This document shows positions 8,433 through 15,751 of a stretch of DNA of 23,452 bases, in pieces; within the stretch, counting starts at the first letter, position 1; each line of letters starts with the position of its first letter. Location: NCBI GenBank assembly GCA_035374585.1, contig DAOSPF010000055.1:1-23452 (forward strand), given 5' to 3'. Under the pieces are notes generated by a model. That model made no database searches. It was not told where the DNA came from and saw only the letters and a program-made list of their open reading frames with translations. The DNA is from JAKPQD01 sp029572965 (GTDB lineage Bacteria; Bacteroidota; Bacteroidia; Bacteroidales; DTGW01). Made by a program: the position numbers and the translations under genes.

Positions 8433-9998
8433 TTATTTTGCAAAGCTCACTGCCCTCGTTTCGCGAATAACAGTAATCTTTACCTGACCCGGATACGTCA
8501 TTTCATCCTGAATTTTCTTAGCAATGTCAAATGAAAGCTTTTCGGCATCCTGATCATTAACTTTTTCGCTACCTACAATAACACGCAACTCTCTACCAGC
8601 CATAATAGCAAAGGTTTTTGTTACACCCGGATATGAAAGGGCAAGGTTCTCAAGATCTTTCAAACGTTTGATGTATGCTTCAACAATTTCGCGACGTGCC
8701 CCTGGCCTTGCCCCCGAAATGGCATCACAAACCTGCACAATAGGAGCAATCAATGTTGTCATCTCCTCTTCATCGTGGTGAGCTCCAATGGCATTGCAAA
8801 CTTCAGGTCTTTCCTTATATTTCTCAGCCAGTTTCATACCAAAGATTGCGTGTGGCATTTCTGGTTCATCATCTGGAACTTTTCCAATATCATGCAACAA
8901 TCCGGCACGTTTTGCAAGTTTTGAATTAAGCCCAAGCTCTGATGCCATAATAGCACATAGGTTTGCAACTTCACGTGAGTGTTGTAACAAATTTTGCCCA
9001 TAAGATGAACGATATTTCATCTTACCAATTAGCCTGGTAAGCTCTGGGTGTAAACCATGAATACCCAAATCTATAGCCGTACGTTTGCCAACTTCAATAA
9101 TTTCTTCTTCTATTTGTTTTTGAACCTTCTGAACCACTTCTTCTATACGGGCAGGATGAATACGACCATCTGTAACCAGTTGGTGCAAAGCTAACCTTGC
9201 AACCTCGCGTCTTACCGGGTCAAAAGCTGAAAGTATTATAGATTCAGGAGTATCGTCAACAATTATTTCTACACCGGTAGCTGCTTCAAGCGCCCTGATA
9301 TTTCTGCCTTCACGACCTATAATACGGCCTTTAATTTCATCGCTTTCAATATTAAAAACTGTAACCGAGTTTTCAATAGCTGCCTCTGTAGCTACACGCT
9401 GAATAGTATTTATTATAATACGTTTAGCTTCTTTATTAGCAGTCATCTTGGCTTCATCTACAATCTCGTTGATATAAGACATTGCCTGTGTTTTAGCTTC
9501 TTCACGTAACGACTCAACCAACTGAGCTTTAGCCTCCTCTCCAGACATCCCTGAAAGAGATTCAAGCTTCTCAACCTGAGCTTTATGCATCTTATCAAGC
9601 TCTTCCTGTTTCTTCTCTATCAATTCGGTCTGAACCAAAAGGTTTTCTTTCAGTGTTTCTAACTCTCTCTTCTGTTTTTGCAACTCCTCAAGTTTTTGCG
9701 AAACAGCCTGCTCCTTTTGTTTGATACGGTTTTCACCTTGAAGCATTTTATTATTTCGCTCATTGATAGTTTTCTCATGTTCTGCTTTTAACTGAAGAAA
9801 CTTTTCTTTTGCTTGCAAAATCTTATCTTTCTTGATAACCTCTGCTTCTATTTCTGCTTCTTTAAGAAGTTTCTCCTTCTTTTTTTTCAATATTGCCATA
9901 TAGGCAATATAACTCAAAATACTTCCCCCCACAACCCCAATAGCCACAGCTATACCCGCTGTTACAATAATGGAGGTTATAATTGTCAATATGTTCAT
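8433..9998 (-). CDS. rny: Ribonuclease Y
   Basis: This 521-residue protein matches RNase Y in length and domain order. Residues about 5-36 are the N-terminal membrane anchor. Residues about 37-165 are a long charged coiled coil. A KH RNA-binding domain contains the GREGRNIRALEAATG motif starting at Gly228. An HD hydrolase domain contains LLHDIGK with His369-Asp370, plus an upstream His in LLQHSREVANLC and the AHHDEEE segment. RNase Y is a membrane-tethered endoribonuclease that initiates mRNA decay, cutting single-stranded A/U-rich RNA and leaving 5'-monophosphate ends. The gene lies about 30 bp downstream of the 6S RNA candidate on the same strand, after zapA. No separate TAnnTTTG promoter was seen in front of it, so it may be read through from zapA. 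Confidence 0.95.
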   Translation of the reverse strand: MNILTIITSIIVTAGIAVAIGVVGGSILSYIAYMAILKKKKEKLLKEAEIEAEVIKKDKILQAKEKFLQLKAEHEKTINERNNKMLQGENRIKQKEQAVSQKLEELQKQKRELETLKENLLVQTELIEKKQEELDKMHKAQVEKLESLSGMSGEEAKAQLVESLREEAKTQAMSYINEIVDEAKMTANKEAKRIIINTIQRVATEAAIENSVTVFNIESDEIKGRIIGREGRNIRALEAATGVEIIVDDTPESIILSAFDPVRREVARLALHQLVTDGRIHPARIEEVVQKVQKQIEEEIIEVGKRTAIDLGIHGLHPELTRLIGKMKYRSSYGQNLLQHSREVANLCAIMASELGLNSKLAKRAGLLHDIGKVPDDEPEMPHAIFGMKLAEKYKERPEVCNAIGAHHDEEEMTTLIAPIVQVCDAISGARPGARREIVEAYIKRLKDLENLALSYPGVTKTFAIMAGRELRVIVGSEKVNDQDAEKLSFDIAKKIQDEMTYPGQVKITVIRETRAVSFAK

Positions 9999-10029
9999 AA
10001 TTTATAAAGTTTTATATATTAAAATAAAA

Positions 10030-10227
10030 AGGCCCGCAGCTATTCCTTCATAAGGGTAAGAAACCCCAAAGTGTTACGTTTGGAGTTGCCGCTTGTATTC
10101 AAACTTCCACCGTCATCCTGAGATGAACCCTGACTTGCAGGGCGAGGCCTGTTCTACAACAAACGAGCAATACTCGTAATGGCATTTGTGTTGAGTTTCA
10201 CGCCAATTGAAGAAATAATGCGGGCTT
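10030..10227 (-). ncRNA. ssrS: 6S RNA candidate (ssrS)
   Basis: On the minus strand the ends of this roughly 195-nt segment pair strongly. GCCCGCA (5' end, near 10225-10219) pairs with UGCGGGC (3' end, 10038-10032), and the next ten bases UUAUUUCUUC pair with GAAGGAAUAG with only a single bulged C between the two blocks. This gives a 17-bp closing stem. Inside are smaller hairpins: ACGAG/CUCGU, CCCUG/CAGGG, UCAUC/GAUGA and CCAAA/UUUGG. The 3' stem is followed by a U-rich run (CUUUUUAUUUU), as in an intrinsic terminator. A long rod of this size directly after zapA matches 6S RNA (E. coli has zapA-ssrS). 6S RNA binds the housekeeping RNA polymerase holoenzyme and damps transcription in stationary phase. 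The 5' end lies a few bases after the zapA stop, so it is probably processed from a zapA transcript. The assignment rests on fold and context. Confidence 0.72.
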
Positions 10228-10235
10228 TATCTTTG

Positions 10236-10541
10236 TTAAAGAACTCTCTCCTCTTTTAAAAATTGCTCCAGGTCATTATTTAGTTCTGACAGTTTGGAAT
10301 TTAAAACCTGTTCTCCAAAAACATCTTCCAACTCCAAATTTTTTATTACAAACTGCAATGCTGCCATAGCCAAAAAGTCTTGCATATCTTTGTCGTTATC
10401 ATTGTAACGTTGCTTATACTGCAACACTTTCTCATTAATCAGTTTAGCAGCCTTGCGAATTTTCTCTTCATCCCTCCTGTCAACCTTTAGTGGATAATAC
10501 CTGTCTACCAAATTAACTTTTATGGATAACTTATCGTCCAT
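10236..10541 (-). CDS. zapA: Cell division protein ZapA
   Basis: This 101-residue protein fits ZapA, a small FtsZ-binding protein that bundles FtsZ filaments at the division ring. The N-terminal segment (LSIKVNLVDRYYPLKVDRRDEEKIRKAAKLINEK in two parts, residues 4-37) has the ZapA pattern of a beta hairpin followed by a helix with ERIR/EKIRKAA-type sequence. The remainder (from about residue 48) is helical, containing the conserved DFLAMAALQF stretch and a C-terminal coiled coil. The ATG at 10541 is 9 bp after the stop of the upstream coiled-coil gene, so the two are an operon. The 6S RNA candidate begins about 10 bases after the stop codon. Confidence 0.9.
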   Translation of the reverse strand: MDDKLSIKVNLVDRYYPLKVDRRDEEKIRKAAKLINEKVLQYKQRYNDNDKDMQDFLAMAALQFVIKNLELEDVFGEQVLNSKLSELNNDLEQFLKEERVL

Positions 10542-10550
10542 TAAAATATT

Positions 10551-10844
10551 TTACCTGTTTAATTGCGCAATACATTTATCTATTTCCCGCACAAGATTGG
10601 TAACTTTTACCTTGGCATCATGCATATCAGACGCATTGCCTGTTATAGATTTAGCCAACTTCAAAGTACTCAATTTAACTTCCAATGCTTCAACTTCACT
10701 AACTTTTTCATTTAGCGATGCTGAAAGTTCTTCGACTTTTTTTTTCAACTCATTGCTAATGCCTTTTTCTTTCAGATATGCTGACTTTAAAAGGTCAATT
10801 TTTTTTTGCAACTCATTGACTACAAAATCATTATCACCTTGCAT
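10551..10844 (-). CDS. Small coiled-coil protein upstream of zapA
   Basis: This 97-residue protein is mostly one long coiled coil (residues about 8-65, for example LQKKIDLLKSAYLKEK and LKKKVEELSASLNEK), followed by a shorter helix (DAKVKVTNLVREIDKCIAQL). It has no signal peptide or membrane segment, so it is cytoplasmic. Its place directly before zapA with a 9-bp gap suggests a division role, perhaps a functional counterpart of ZapB, but there is no sequence proof. The Met at 10844 is the natural start; a TATATTTG promoter box lies about 20 bp upstream. It is the first gene of the zapA-6S-rny block. Confidence 0.8.
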   Translation of the reverse strand: MQGDNDFVVNELQKKIDLLKSAYLKEKGISNELKKKVEELSASLNEKVSEVEALEVKLSTLKLAKSITGNASDMHDAKVKVTNLVREIDKCIAQLNR

Positions 10845-10864
10845 GGTCGTTGTTTTTCCTTTTA

Positions 10865-10895
10865 CAAATATAATACAGCTTTTATATTTTATACT
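10865..10895 (-). promoter_or_regulatory. Bacteroidota-type promoter for the coiled-coil/zapA operon
   Basis: On the minus strand TATATTTG (10872 to 10865) is a perfect match to the phylum -7 consensus TAnnTTTG. The -33 region is weak: the nearest candidate is TTAG, with about 21 bp of spacing. The predicted start of transcription is near 10860, giving a leader of about 15 nt before the ATG at 10844. Confidence 0.6.
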
Positions 10896-10977
10896 AAATT
10901 CAATGTTTTTTATACTATAAACGTTTTTTGTGCTTTTGTGTTCTCTTCAAACTGTATATTTTCAAAGATAAGTTTCT

Positions 10978-10985
10978 TAGATTTG
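10978..10985 (+). promoter_or_regulatory. Candidate -7 box for the M23 peptidase gene
   Basis: TAGATTTG is a perfect TAnnTTTG match. It would start transcription near 10990, leaving a very short leader of about 10 nt before the ATG at 11000. No good TTTG was found at the expected -33 distance. The location also argues for the start at 11000 instead of the longer open frame from 10928. Confidence 0.45.
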
Positions 10986-10999
10986 CAAAAAAATGCATT

Positions 11000-12691
11000 A
11001 TGCCCTTTAATTTTAAACCTTTTATAACTTTAGTTTTTACGTTTTTTTTTAACACTCTTTTTTGTCAGCAAAAGTATAATCCTCCATTAGCCACAGGCTT
11101 GAAAATTTCCGGAGGCTTTGCTGATGTCAGAAATGGCACATTTCATTTTGGGCTGGATTTTTCTACCGAAAAAAAAACCGGAATACCTGTATTGGCAATA
11201 AATAGTGGATATCTCGCCCGCATAAAAGTTGAGCCCGGAGGTTATGGAAAAGCCTTATATATAAAACATGCAGATGGTACAATGTCTGTGTATGCCCATC
11301 TGCAATCATTTAACGATACTATTGACAGCATTGTAAAAGAAATCCAATACAACAGCTCTTCATTTGCTATTGATTACACTTTTGATAAAACTAAAATATT
11401 GGTAAAAAAAAGCGACACTATTGCATTTTCAGGAAATTCAGGGCAATCAACAGGGCCACACCTGCATTTTGAAATACGCGATGACAAATCGCAAAAGCCA
11501 TTAAATCCGCTTTCTTTTTTGAAACAAATTAAAGACAGTATCCCTCCTGTTATTGAAAAACTCCTGATTTATAAACCTCAAAAATATATTAACAAATTGG
11601 GCCTCCCTTATTATAAAGTAACAAAAAAAGATACTACAGGAAAACCTTACATCAAGGTCCCTCAAAACTTTGGGATTGGAATTGATGCGTATGATAATAT
11701 TACAGACAGCTCAAGAAAATTTGCTTTTTACGAAGCCAAACTTTTTTTTGATAATATACTGATTTATCACATGAAAAACGACTCGCTGGCTTTTGACAAT
11801 ATGGCTTCTGTAAAAGGCATTGTGGACTATAATCAAAAAACAAACTTCGGAAAAGTATATTATTATATGTTTAAGTTTCCTTGTAACCAATCAATAGTAA
11901 ATAAATATGCTTTTCATGATGGGCTGATTAGCCTGCAAGATACATTTGTTCATTCTTTGAAAGTAGAAGTTAAAGACAATAGTGGCAATACTGCTTCATG
12001 GATAACAAATATTAAGGCAGATTCAGCATTAAACAAAACAGAGTTGAAAGGCTTGGAAAATTATAAGATCTTATGCCACCAGCAAAAAGAAATAAAATAT
12101 AAAGAAGTAATGCTTATTTTTCCTTCGAATTGTTTATTTACTGATGTTTTGATTGATATAAAACAAATGAAACCAATAAATTCAACATTGGCACCTGTTG
12201 TAAAAGTTGGTGACCCTGGCATTCCACTCTACAAAGCTTTTTATATTTATTTTGATATAAAAGTTATTGCTGACAGCCTCAAAAAAAAGCTTGTAGTAGT
12301 TTCGCTTGATGAAAATAATAAGGCCTACAGCATTGGAGGAGAAATACTCAACAACACAATTAAAGCAAGTGCCAGGTCTTTTGGCAAATTTAGCATTGCT
12401 TTAGATACTGTAGCCCCCAAAATAGTACCTTTCAATGTTAATAAAAATAAACTTCTCAATAAAGACAGTATTAGTTTTGAAATAACAGATAACCTCTCAG
12501 GCATTGAAAAATATGAAGTTTATATAGATAACAAATGGGCTTTGTTTGAATATGACCTGAAATCCAACACCATATATTTTACAAACAAGCAGAAAAAAAA
12601 GAATTTGTTTGACAATCCTGAAAAATTAGTTATAACAGTATGGGATAAAAGAAATAATTACACTACAAAGCAATTTAATTTTGCACGATAA
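11000..12691 (+). CDS. Secreted M23-family peptidase (LytM-type)
   Basis: This is a 563-residue exported protein. Starting at the ATG at 11000 gives a clean signal peptide (MPFNFKPFITLVFTFFFNTLFC, then QQKY); the open frame extends upstream to 10928 but that extension is polar and overlaps the promoter box. Residues about 30-170 are an M23 (LytM) zinc metallopeptidase domain. The metal and catalytic residues are present: His49 and Asp53 in HFGLD, and His154 and His156 in GPHLHFEIRDD, so it is likely active, cutting peptidoglycan cross-bridges or stem peptides. Residues 170-563 are a long beta-rich region with Ig-like character (for example TAPKIVPFNV-type and ITDNLSGIEKYEVYIDNKW), of unknown role, perhaps for anchoring or partner binding. 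It is followed 44 bp later by a secreted protein and anmK. Confidence 0.88.
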   Translation: MPFNFKPFITLVFTFFFNTLFCQQKYNPPLATGLKISGGFADVRNGTFHFGLDFSTEKKTGIPVLAINSGYLARIKVEPGGYGKALYIKHADGTMSVYAHLQSFNDTIDSIVKEIQYNSSSFAIDYTFDKTKILVKKSDTIAFSGNSGQSTGPHLHFEIRDDKSQKPLNPLSFLKQIKDSIPPVIEKLLIYKPQKYINKLGLPYYKVTKKDTTGKPYIKVPQNFGIGIDAYDNITDSSRKFAFYEAKLFFDNILIYHMKNDSLAFDNMASVKGIVDYNQKTNFGKVYYYMFKFPCNQSIVNKYAFHDGLISLQDTFVHSLKVEVKDNSGNTASWITNIKADSALNKTELKGLENYKILCHQQKEIKYKEVMLIFPSNCLFTDVLIDIKQMKPINSTLAPVVKVGDPGIPLYKAFYIYFDIKVIADSLKKKLVVVSLDENNKAYSIGGEILNNTIKASARSFGKFSIALDTVAPKIVPFNVNKNKLLNKDSISFEITDNLSGIEKYEVYIDNKWALFEYDLKSNTIYFTNKQKKKNLFDNPEKLVITVWDKRNNYTTKQFNFAR

Positions 12692-12710
12692 CATGTTTTT
12701 TATACCTTAG
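12680..12710 (+). promoter_or_regulatory. Bacteroidota-type promoter for the 225-residue protein/anmK
   Basis: TTTG (12680-12683), 19 bp, then TACCTTAG (12703-12710), which matches TAnnTTTG at all but one position. Spacing is exactly as expected for the phylum. The first box lies inside the end of the M23 coding region. Predicted start near 12716 gives a leader of about 20 nt before the ATG at 12736. Confidence 0.6.
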
Positions 12711-12735
12711 CCCTCAAAACTTAACTAAACTTACA

Positions 12736-13413
12736 ATGAAAAAAACGGTCTTATTCTCTGCTATTATTTTAACATTCAACACTTTCATTTCATTTTCGCA
12801 AAAATATTCGAATAATCAGTTTGTAGTATTTTCATACTCCTTAGATGTTGATGCCAAAGTTAAAACAGAACTTCAACCTCTCGAAAACTACATCCAGGTA
12901 AGGACTGATAAAAAACAAACCAAATTGGACGCTATGCTTGTTCACTCGGTTTATAAAATTGTTACAAACCTTTTAGCTGATTCCCTGAAAATTTTCTTCC
13001 TCCCTCCCAATTCATTTGGAGATGCTATCAAATATGACGATTATGGCTATCCAAATATTTTAATCCAAAAAGCAATCAGGTTATCAGACAGCAAGTATTT
13101 TATAAAAATTAGTGTATCAATTGAAAACAGCAAATATGACGAAAAAGGGAAAAAATTGCAGGAAGGGCTTTTTTACCCGGTAGTCAACGTGTCGTTAGAT
13201 ATATATAACAAATTTGGGTTTAACCCCATTCAAACAGCTGAAGGTCAGGCTGTTGCAGTAACCCCTGTTAATGTTACTCCTGATTTTATTGCCGGTCTTG
13301 AATTTGTCAATTTAGACAAGACCGTAAGCACTACCAATGAGAACCTTATGTCATTAATCAAAAGGGCTATGAATGAAGCTATTTACAGTATTATTTATCG
13401 AAAACAAAAATAA
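12736..13413 (+). CDS. Secreted protein of unknown function
   Basis: I do not recognise this 225-residue protein. It has a signal peptide (MKKTVLFSAIILTFNTFISF, cleavage near SQK) and no lipobox, so it is probably periplasmic. The mature part mixes beta strands and helices. There are no CxxC motifs, metal clusters or repeats. A glycine/aspartate-rich loop (FGDAIKYDDYGYP) lies near residues 95-108, and a helix near the C-terminus (ENLMSLIKRAMNEAIYSI). It has its own promoter box, sits 44 bp after the M23 peptidase, and is 11 bp before anmK. The grouping suggests a cell-wall role, but this is only context. Confidence 0.72.
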   Translation: MKKTVLFSAIILTFNTFISFSQKYSNNQFVVFSYSLDVDAKVKTELQPLENYIQVRTDKKQTKLDAMLVHSVYKIVTNLLADSLKIFFLPPNSFGDAIKYDDYGYPNILIQKAIRLSDSKYFIKISVSIENSKYDEKGKKLQEGLFYPVVNVSLDIYNKFGFNPIQTAEGQAVAVTPVNVTPDFIAGLEFVNLDKTVSTTNENLMSLIKRAMNEAIYSIIYRKQK

Positions 13414-13424
13414 TACTTACAGCC

Positions 13425-14483
13425 ATGAAAAGCTATAAGGTGGTTGGTGTTATGTCTGGAACTTCGCTTGATGGGCTGGACATTGCATTGTGCGAATTTT
13501 CAAAAAATTCACATAATTGGAACGGCAAAATATTAAAAGCAGACACCATTGCATATAGCCAACAATGGCGTGAACGCCTGGACAATGCCAATCAACTCTC
13601 GGGATATGAACTAATTAAGCTTGATACAGAATTTGGGCACTTTATTGGCACTGAAATTAAAAAGTTCTTATCAAAAAAAAAGGGGAAAGCCGATTTTATT
13701 TCTTCTCATGGACATACTGTTTACCATCAACCTGCTGAAAAAATAACCTTTCAGCTTGGCAATGGGGCCGCAATTGCAGCAGCAGCCTCTCTTACCACCA
13801 TAAGCAACTTCAGGGTGCTGGATGTAGCTTTGCATGGACAAGGGGCGCCGTTAGTCCCCATTGGCGACCAAATGCTTTTTAGCGACTATGATTATTGCCT
13901 GAACCTTGGTGGTTTTGCAAACGTATCGTACAGCTGGTATAAAAAGCGAATTGCTTATGATGTTTGTCCTGTAAATATTGTTATCAACCGCCTTGCTCAA
14001 CAATTAGGGCATGAATACGACAAAGATGGCGAACTTGCCAGACAAGGTAAGATAAATGATGCACTGCTAAAAGAATTAAATAAAATAGATTATTACAATA
14101 CTCCTGCCCCAAAATCGCTTGGCAGAGAATGGGTAGATGACGTTTTCAATGGTGTACTTGCTAAACACAAATGCTCTATAACCGACCAGCTTAGGACTAT
14201 ATACGAACACATAGCATTTCAAATGTACCGTGTATTCTCTGGTACTGCTTCAAAAAAGATTCTTTTAACCGGAGGCGGTACACACAACAAGTTTTTGGTT
14301 GAGCTTATCGGGAACCGTATTGAATACAAATTAGCTATTCCGGAAAAAGAAATTATTGATTTTAAAGAGGCATATATCTTTGCCTTCTTAGGTGTATTAA
14401 GAATGAGACAGGAATACAATTGCCTATCATCTGTAACTGGCGCCAGACATGACAATGTAGGAGGCAATATTTTTATAATATAA
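13425..14483 (+). CDS. anmK: Anhydro-N-acetylmuramic acid kinase
   Basis: This 352-residue protein is AnmK, a cytoplasmic sugar kinase of the ASKHA fold that phosphorylates and hydrates 1,6-anhydro-MurNAc to MurNAc-6-phosphate during peptidoglycan recycling. Motifs seen are the N-terminal VGVMSGTSLDGLDIAL (ATP phosphate loop), SSHGHTVYHQP, the mid-protein FQLGNGAAIAAA and VLDVALHGQGAPLVPIGD, LNLGGFANVS, and the C-terminal LLTGGGTHNKFLVE. Length is close to the family norm (about 350-370). It starts 11 bp after the upstream secreted protein and is probably co-transcribed with it. Its stop codon directly abuts the stop of the convergent RidA/chorismatase-like gene. No anhydroMurNAc transporter (AmpG) or etherase (MurQ) is visible in the window. 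Confidence 0.93.
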   Translation: MKSYKVVGVMSGTSLDGLDIALCEFSKNSHNWNGKILKADTIAYSQQWRERLDNANQLSGYELIKLDTEFGHFIGTEIKKFLSKKKGKADFISSHGHTVYHQPAEKITFQLGNGAAIAAAASLTTISNFRVLDVALHGQGAPLVPIGDQMLFSDYDYCLNLGGFANVSYSWYKKRIAYDVCPVNIVINRLAQQLGHEYDKDGELARQGKINDALLKELNKIDYYNTPAPKSLGREWVDDVFNGVLAKHKCSITDQLRTIYEHIAFQMYRVFSGTASKKILLTGGGTHNKFLVELIGNRIEYKLAIPEKEIIDFKEAYIFAFLGVLRMRQEYNCLSSVTGARHDNVGGNIFII

Positions 14484-15653
14484 TCAATTCTTTATATTAC
14501 CAAGGCCTTCTATTTCAACAAGCAACTCGGGCCTGCAAATATCTGCCTCAAGATATAAAGTCTTAACATTATTGGCTATCACGTCTTCTACTGCTCTTAC
14601 AACCTCAGTTGTCATCTCTCTTTTCTTTACATAAACACGCAGATAACTTAGGTTTATTTCTCCAGGCATAACCTTACATTGCTGAAGATTTTCAATTCCT
14701 GTCAACTTCTTTATATTCTCTACAGTATTAACACTCTGCTTACCAACCTGCAAAATATTATCCGAATCCTGACCTTTAATTGCTGCTGTACCCGAAATAA
14801 ATATTATCGCCCCCGAATGGTTTTGTAACACCTTAGCCCGTTCAAACTTTGGCGATGAAGGTAATTTATTTATTGAACCGGCAACAAGAACTTTTTCGGT
14901 GTACTTATGGGCATCATACTGAACAGGGCTTTTGACCGGAATTACCTGGCATGTATGATTACTTTTAAACGCAAACAAATCAACAACAACACCTCCACAT
15001 GCCATACCTATCCCGGTTGCCGCAGGATAACCATGCTTAAATTCACATTTTGAATAAAACTCTGTCCGAATATCGTTAAAAATTTGGTAATGCTGGTTCG
15101 GTCCGGTGTAATCCACTATTTTTTCGATATAATTCCATTGCCTGATTACATCTCCAAAGTCGAGCCCCTCTATTCTTAATATTTTCTCCGCTTTTTCAAA
15201 AGCAGCCCAGGCTTGCTTTTCAATATCTGTTTCGACCCTTTTCTCACCCAACCCTGAAATGATAAAATATTCGCCTTCTGTAGATGCTACCTTCAAATAT
15301 GAAATATTATCACATTGACAAACTTCCAGTTTAGTAACATTTTCGGTACTTACAGAAATAATTTCTACTGAAATTAAATGCTGGTAAGGAGCTTGACTAA
15401 CCACACTAATTGGTGCAAATTTTTCAATACGCTCCCAATCTCCCTGAACCAGCCCGACAAAATTGTTATAATCTTCATTACTATCAACATCTACAAAACA
15501 AGTAACTTTTATAACTGCTTTATTATTATTTTGAGATTGATAATGCTTAACCTGTTGAAGACAAGAATGCCATTGATCTGTTAAAGTACCGCCAACTTCA
15601 GGAAAAAAAATTTCAACAAGTGGTTCAACCAGAAGATTATCTACATTAGCCAT
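14484..15653 (-). CDS. RidA/chorismatase-superfamily protein
   Basis: This 389-residue soluble protein has two recognisable parts. A middle segment (WNYIEKIVDYTGPNQHY through YPAATGIGMACGGVVVDLF, residues about 175-230) has the pattern of chorismatase (FkbO/Hyg5-type) and related RidA-fold enzymes. The C-terminal about 130 residues (LVAGSINKL..., FISGTAAIKG, VGKQSVNTVENIKKL, ICRPELLVEIEG) look like a full RidA/YjgF unit, with the Arg of ICRPEL at the place of the functional RidA Arg. Residues 1-140 may be a diverged copy. Chorismatases hydrolyse chorismate to dihydroxy- or hydroxybenzoates; RidA deaminates reactive enamines. Which, if either, applies here is unknown. It has a good promoter and a leader of about 50 nt. 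It ends against anmK with no gap. Confidence 0.7.
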   Translation of the reverse strand: MANVDNLLVEPLVEIFFPEVGGTLTDQWHSCLQQVKHYQSQNNNKAVIKVTCFVDVDSNEDYNNFVGLVQGDWERIEKFAPISVVSQAPYQHLISVEIISVSTENVTKLEVCQCDNISYLKVASTEGEYFIISGLGEKRVETDIEKQAWAAFEKAEKILRIEGLDFGDVIRQWNYIEKIVDYTGPNQHYQIFNDIRTEFYSKCEFKHGYPAATGIGMACGGVVVDLFAFKSNHTCQVIPVKSPVQYDAHKYTEKVLVAGSINKLPSSPKFERAKVLQNHSGAIIFISGTAAIKGQDSDNILQVGKQSVNTVENIKKLTGIENLQQCKVMPGEINLSYLRVYVKKREMTTEVVRAVEDVIANNVKTLYLEADICRPELLVEIEGLGNIKN

Positions 15654-15699
15654 AAAAAAAAACCTCTCTCAGATAGATATTATCAACAATATTATTATA

Positions 15700-15730
15700 A
15701 TTGTGTCGCCCAAAAGTAATAATATTTTTA
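15700..15730 (+). promoter_or_regulatory. Candidate promoter for the DUF6057 operon, overlapping the divergent one
   Basis: ATTG (15700-15703), 19 bp, then TATTTTTA (15723-15730), one base from TAnnTTTG. Spacing is ideal. Predicted start near 15736 leaves about 16 nt before the ATG at 15752. The box overlaps the minus-strand promoter at 15711-15741, so the two polymerases could compete. Confidence 0.45.
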
Positions 15731-15741
15731 TTCTATAAAAA
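15711..15741 (-). promoter_or_regulatory. Bacteroidota-type promoter for the RidA/chorismatase-like gene
   Basis: On the minus strand TACTTTTG (15718 to 15711) matches TAnnTTTG perfectly, with TTTT (15741-15738) at a 19-bp spacing in place of TTTG. Predicted start near 15705 gives a leader of about 50 nt before the ATG at 15653. Confidence 0.55.
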
Positions 15742-15751
15742 TAAAGTTGAT

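Noticed and set aside
8248..8487. Small 79-residue open frame on the plus strand
   Set aside because: It starts inside the hydrolase gene, crosses the inverted repeat and enters rny antisense; the composition is not protein-like.
10928..10999. Longer N-terminus for the M23 peptidase
   Set aside because: It is polar and Lys-rich, places the signal peptide internally, and covers a TAGATTTG promoter box. The ATG at 11000 gives a normal signal peptide.
15701..15751. TTG start extending the DUF6057-like protein by 17 residues
   Set aside because: The extension lies in overlapping promoter boxes and reads as non-coding; the ATG at 15752 is directly followed by the first membrane region.
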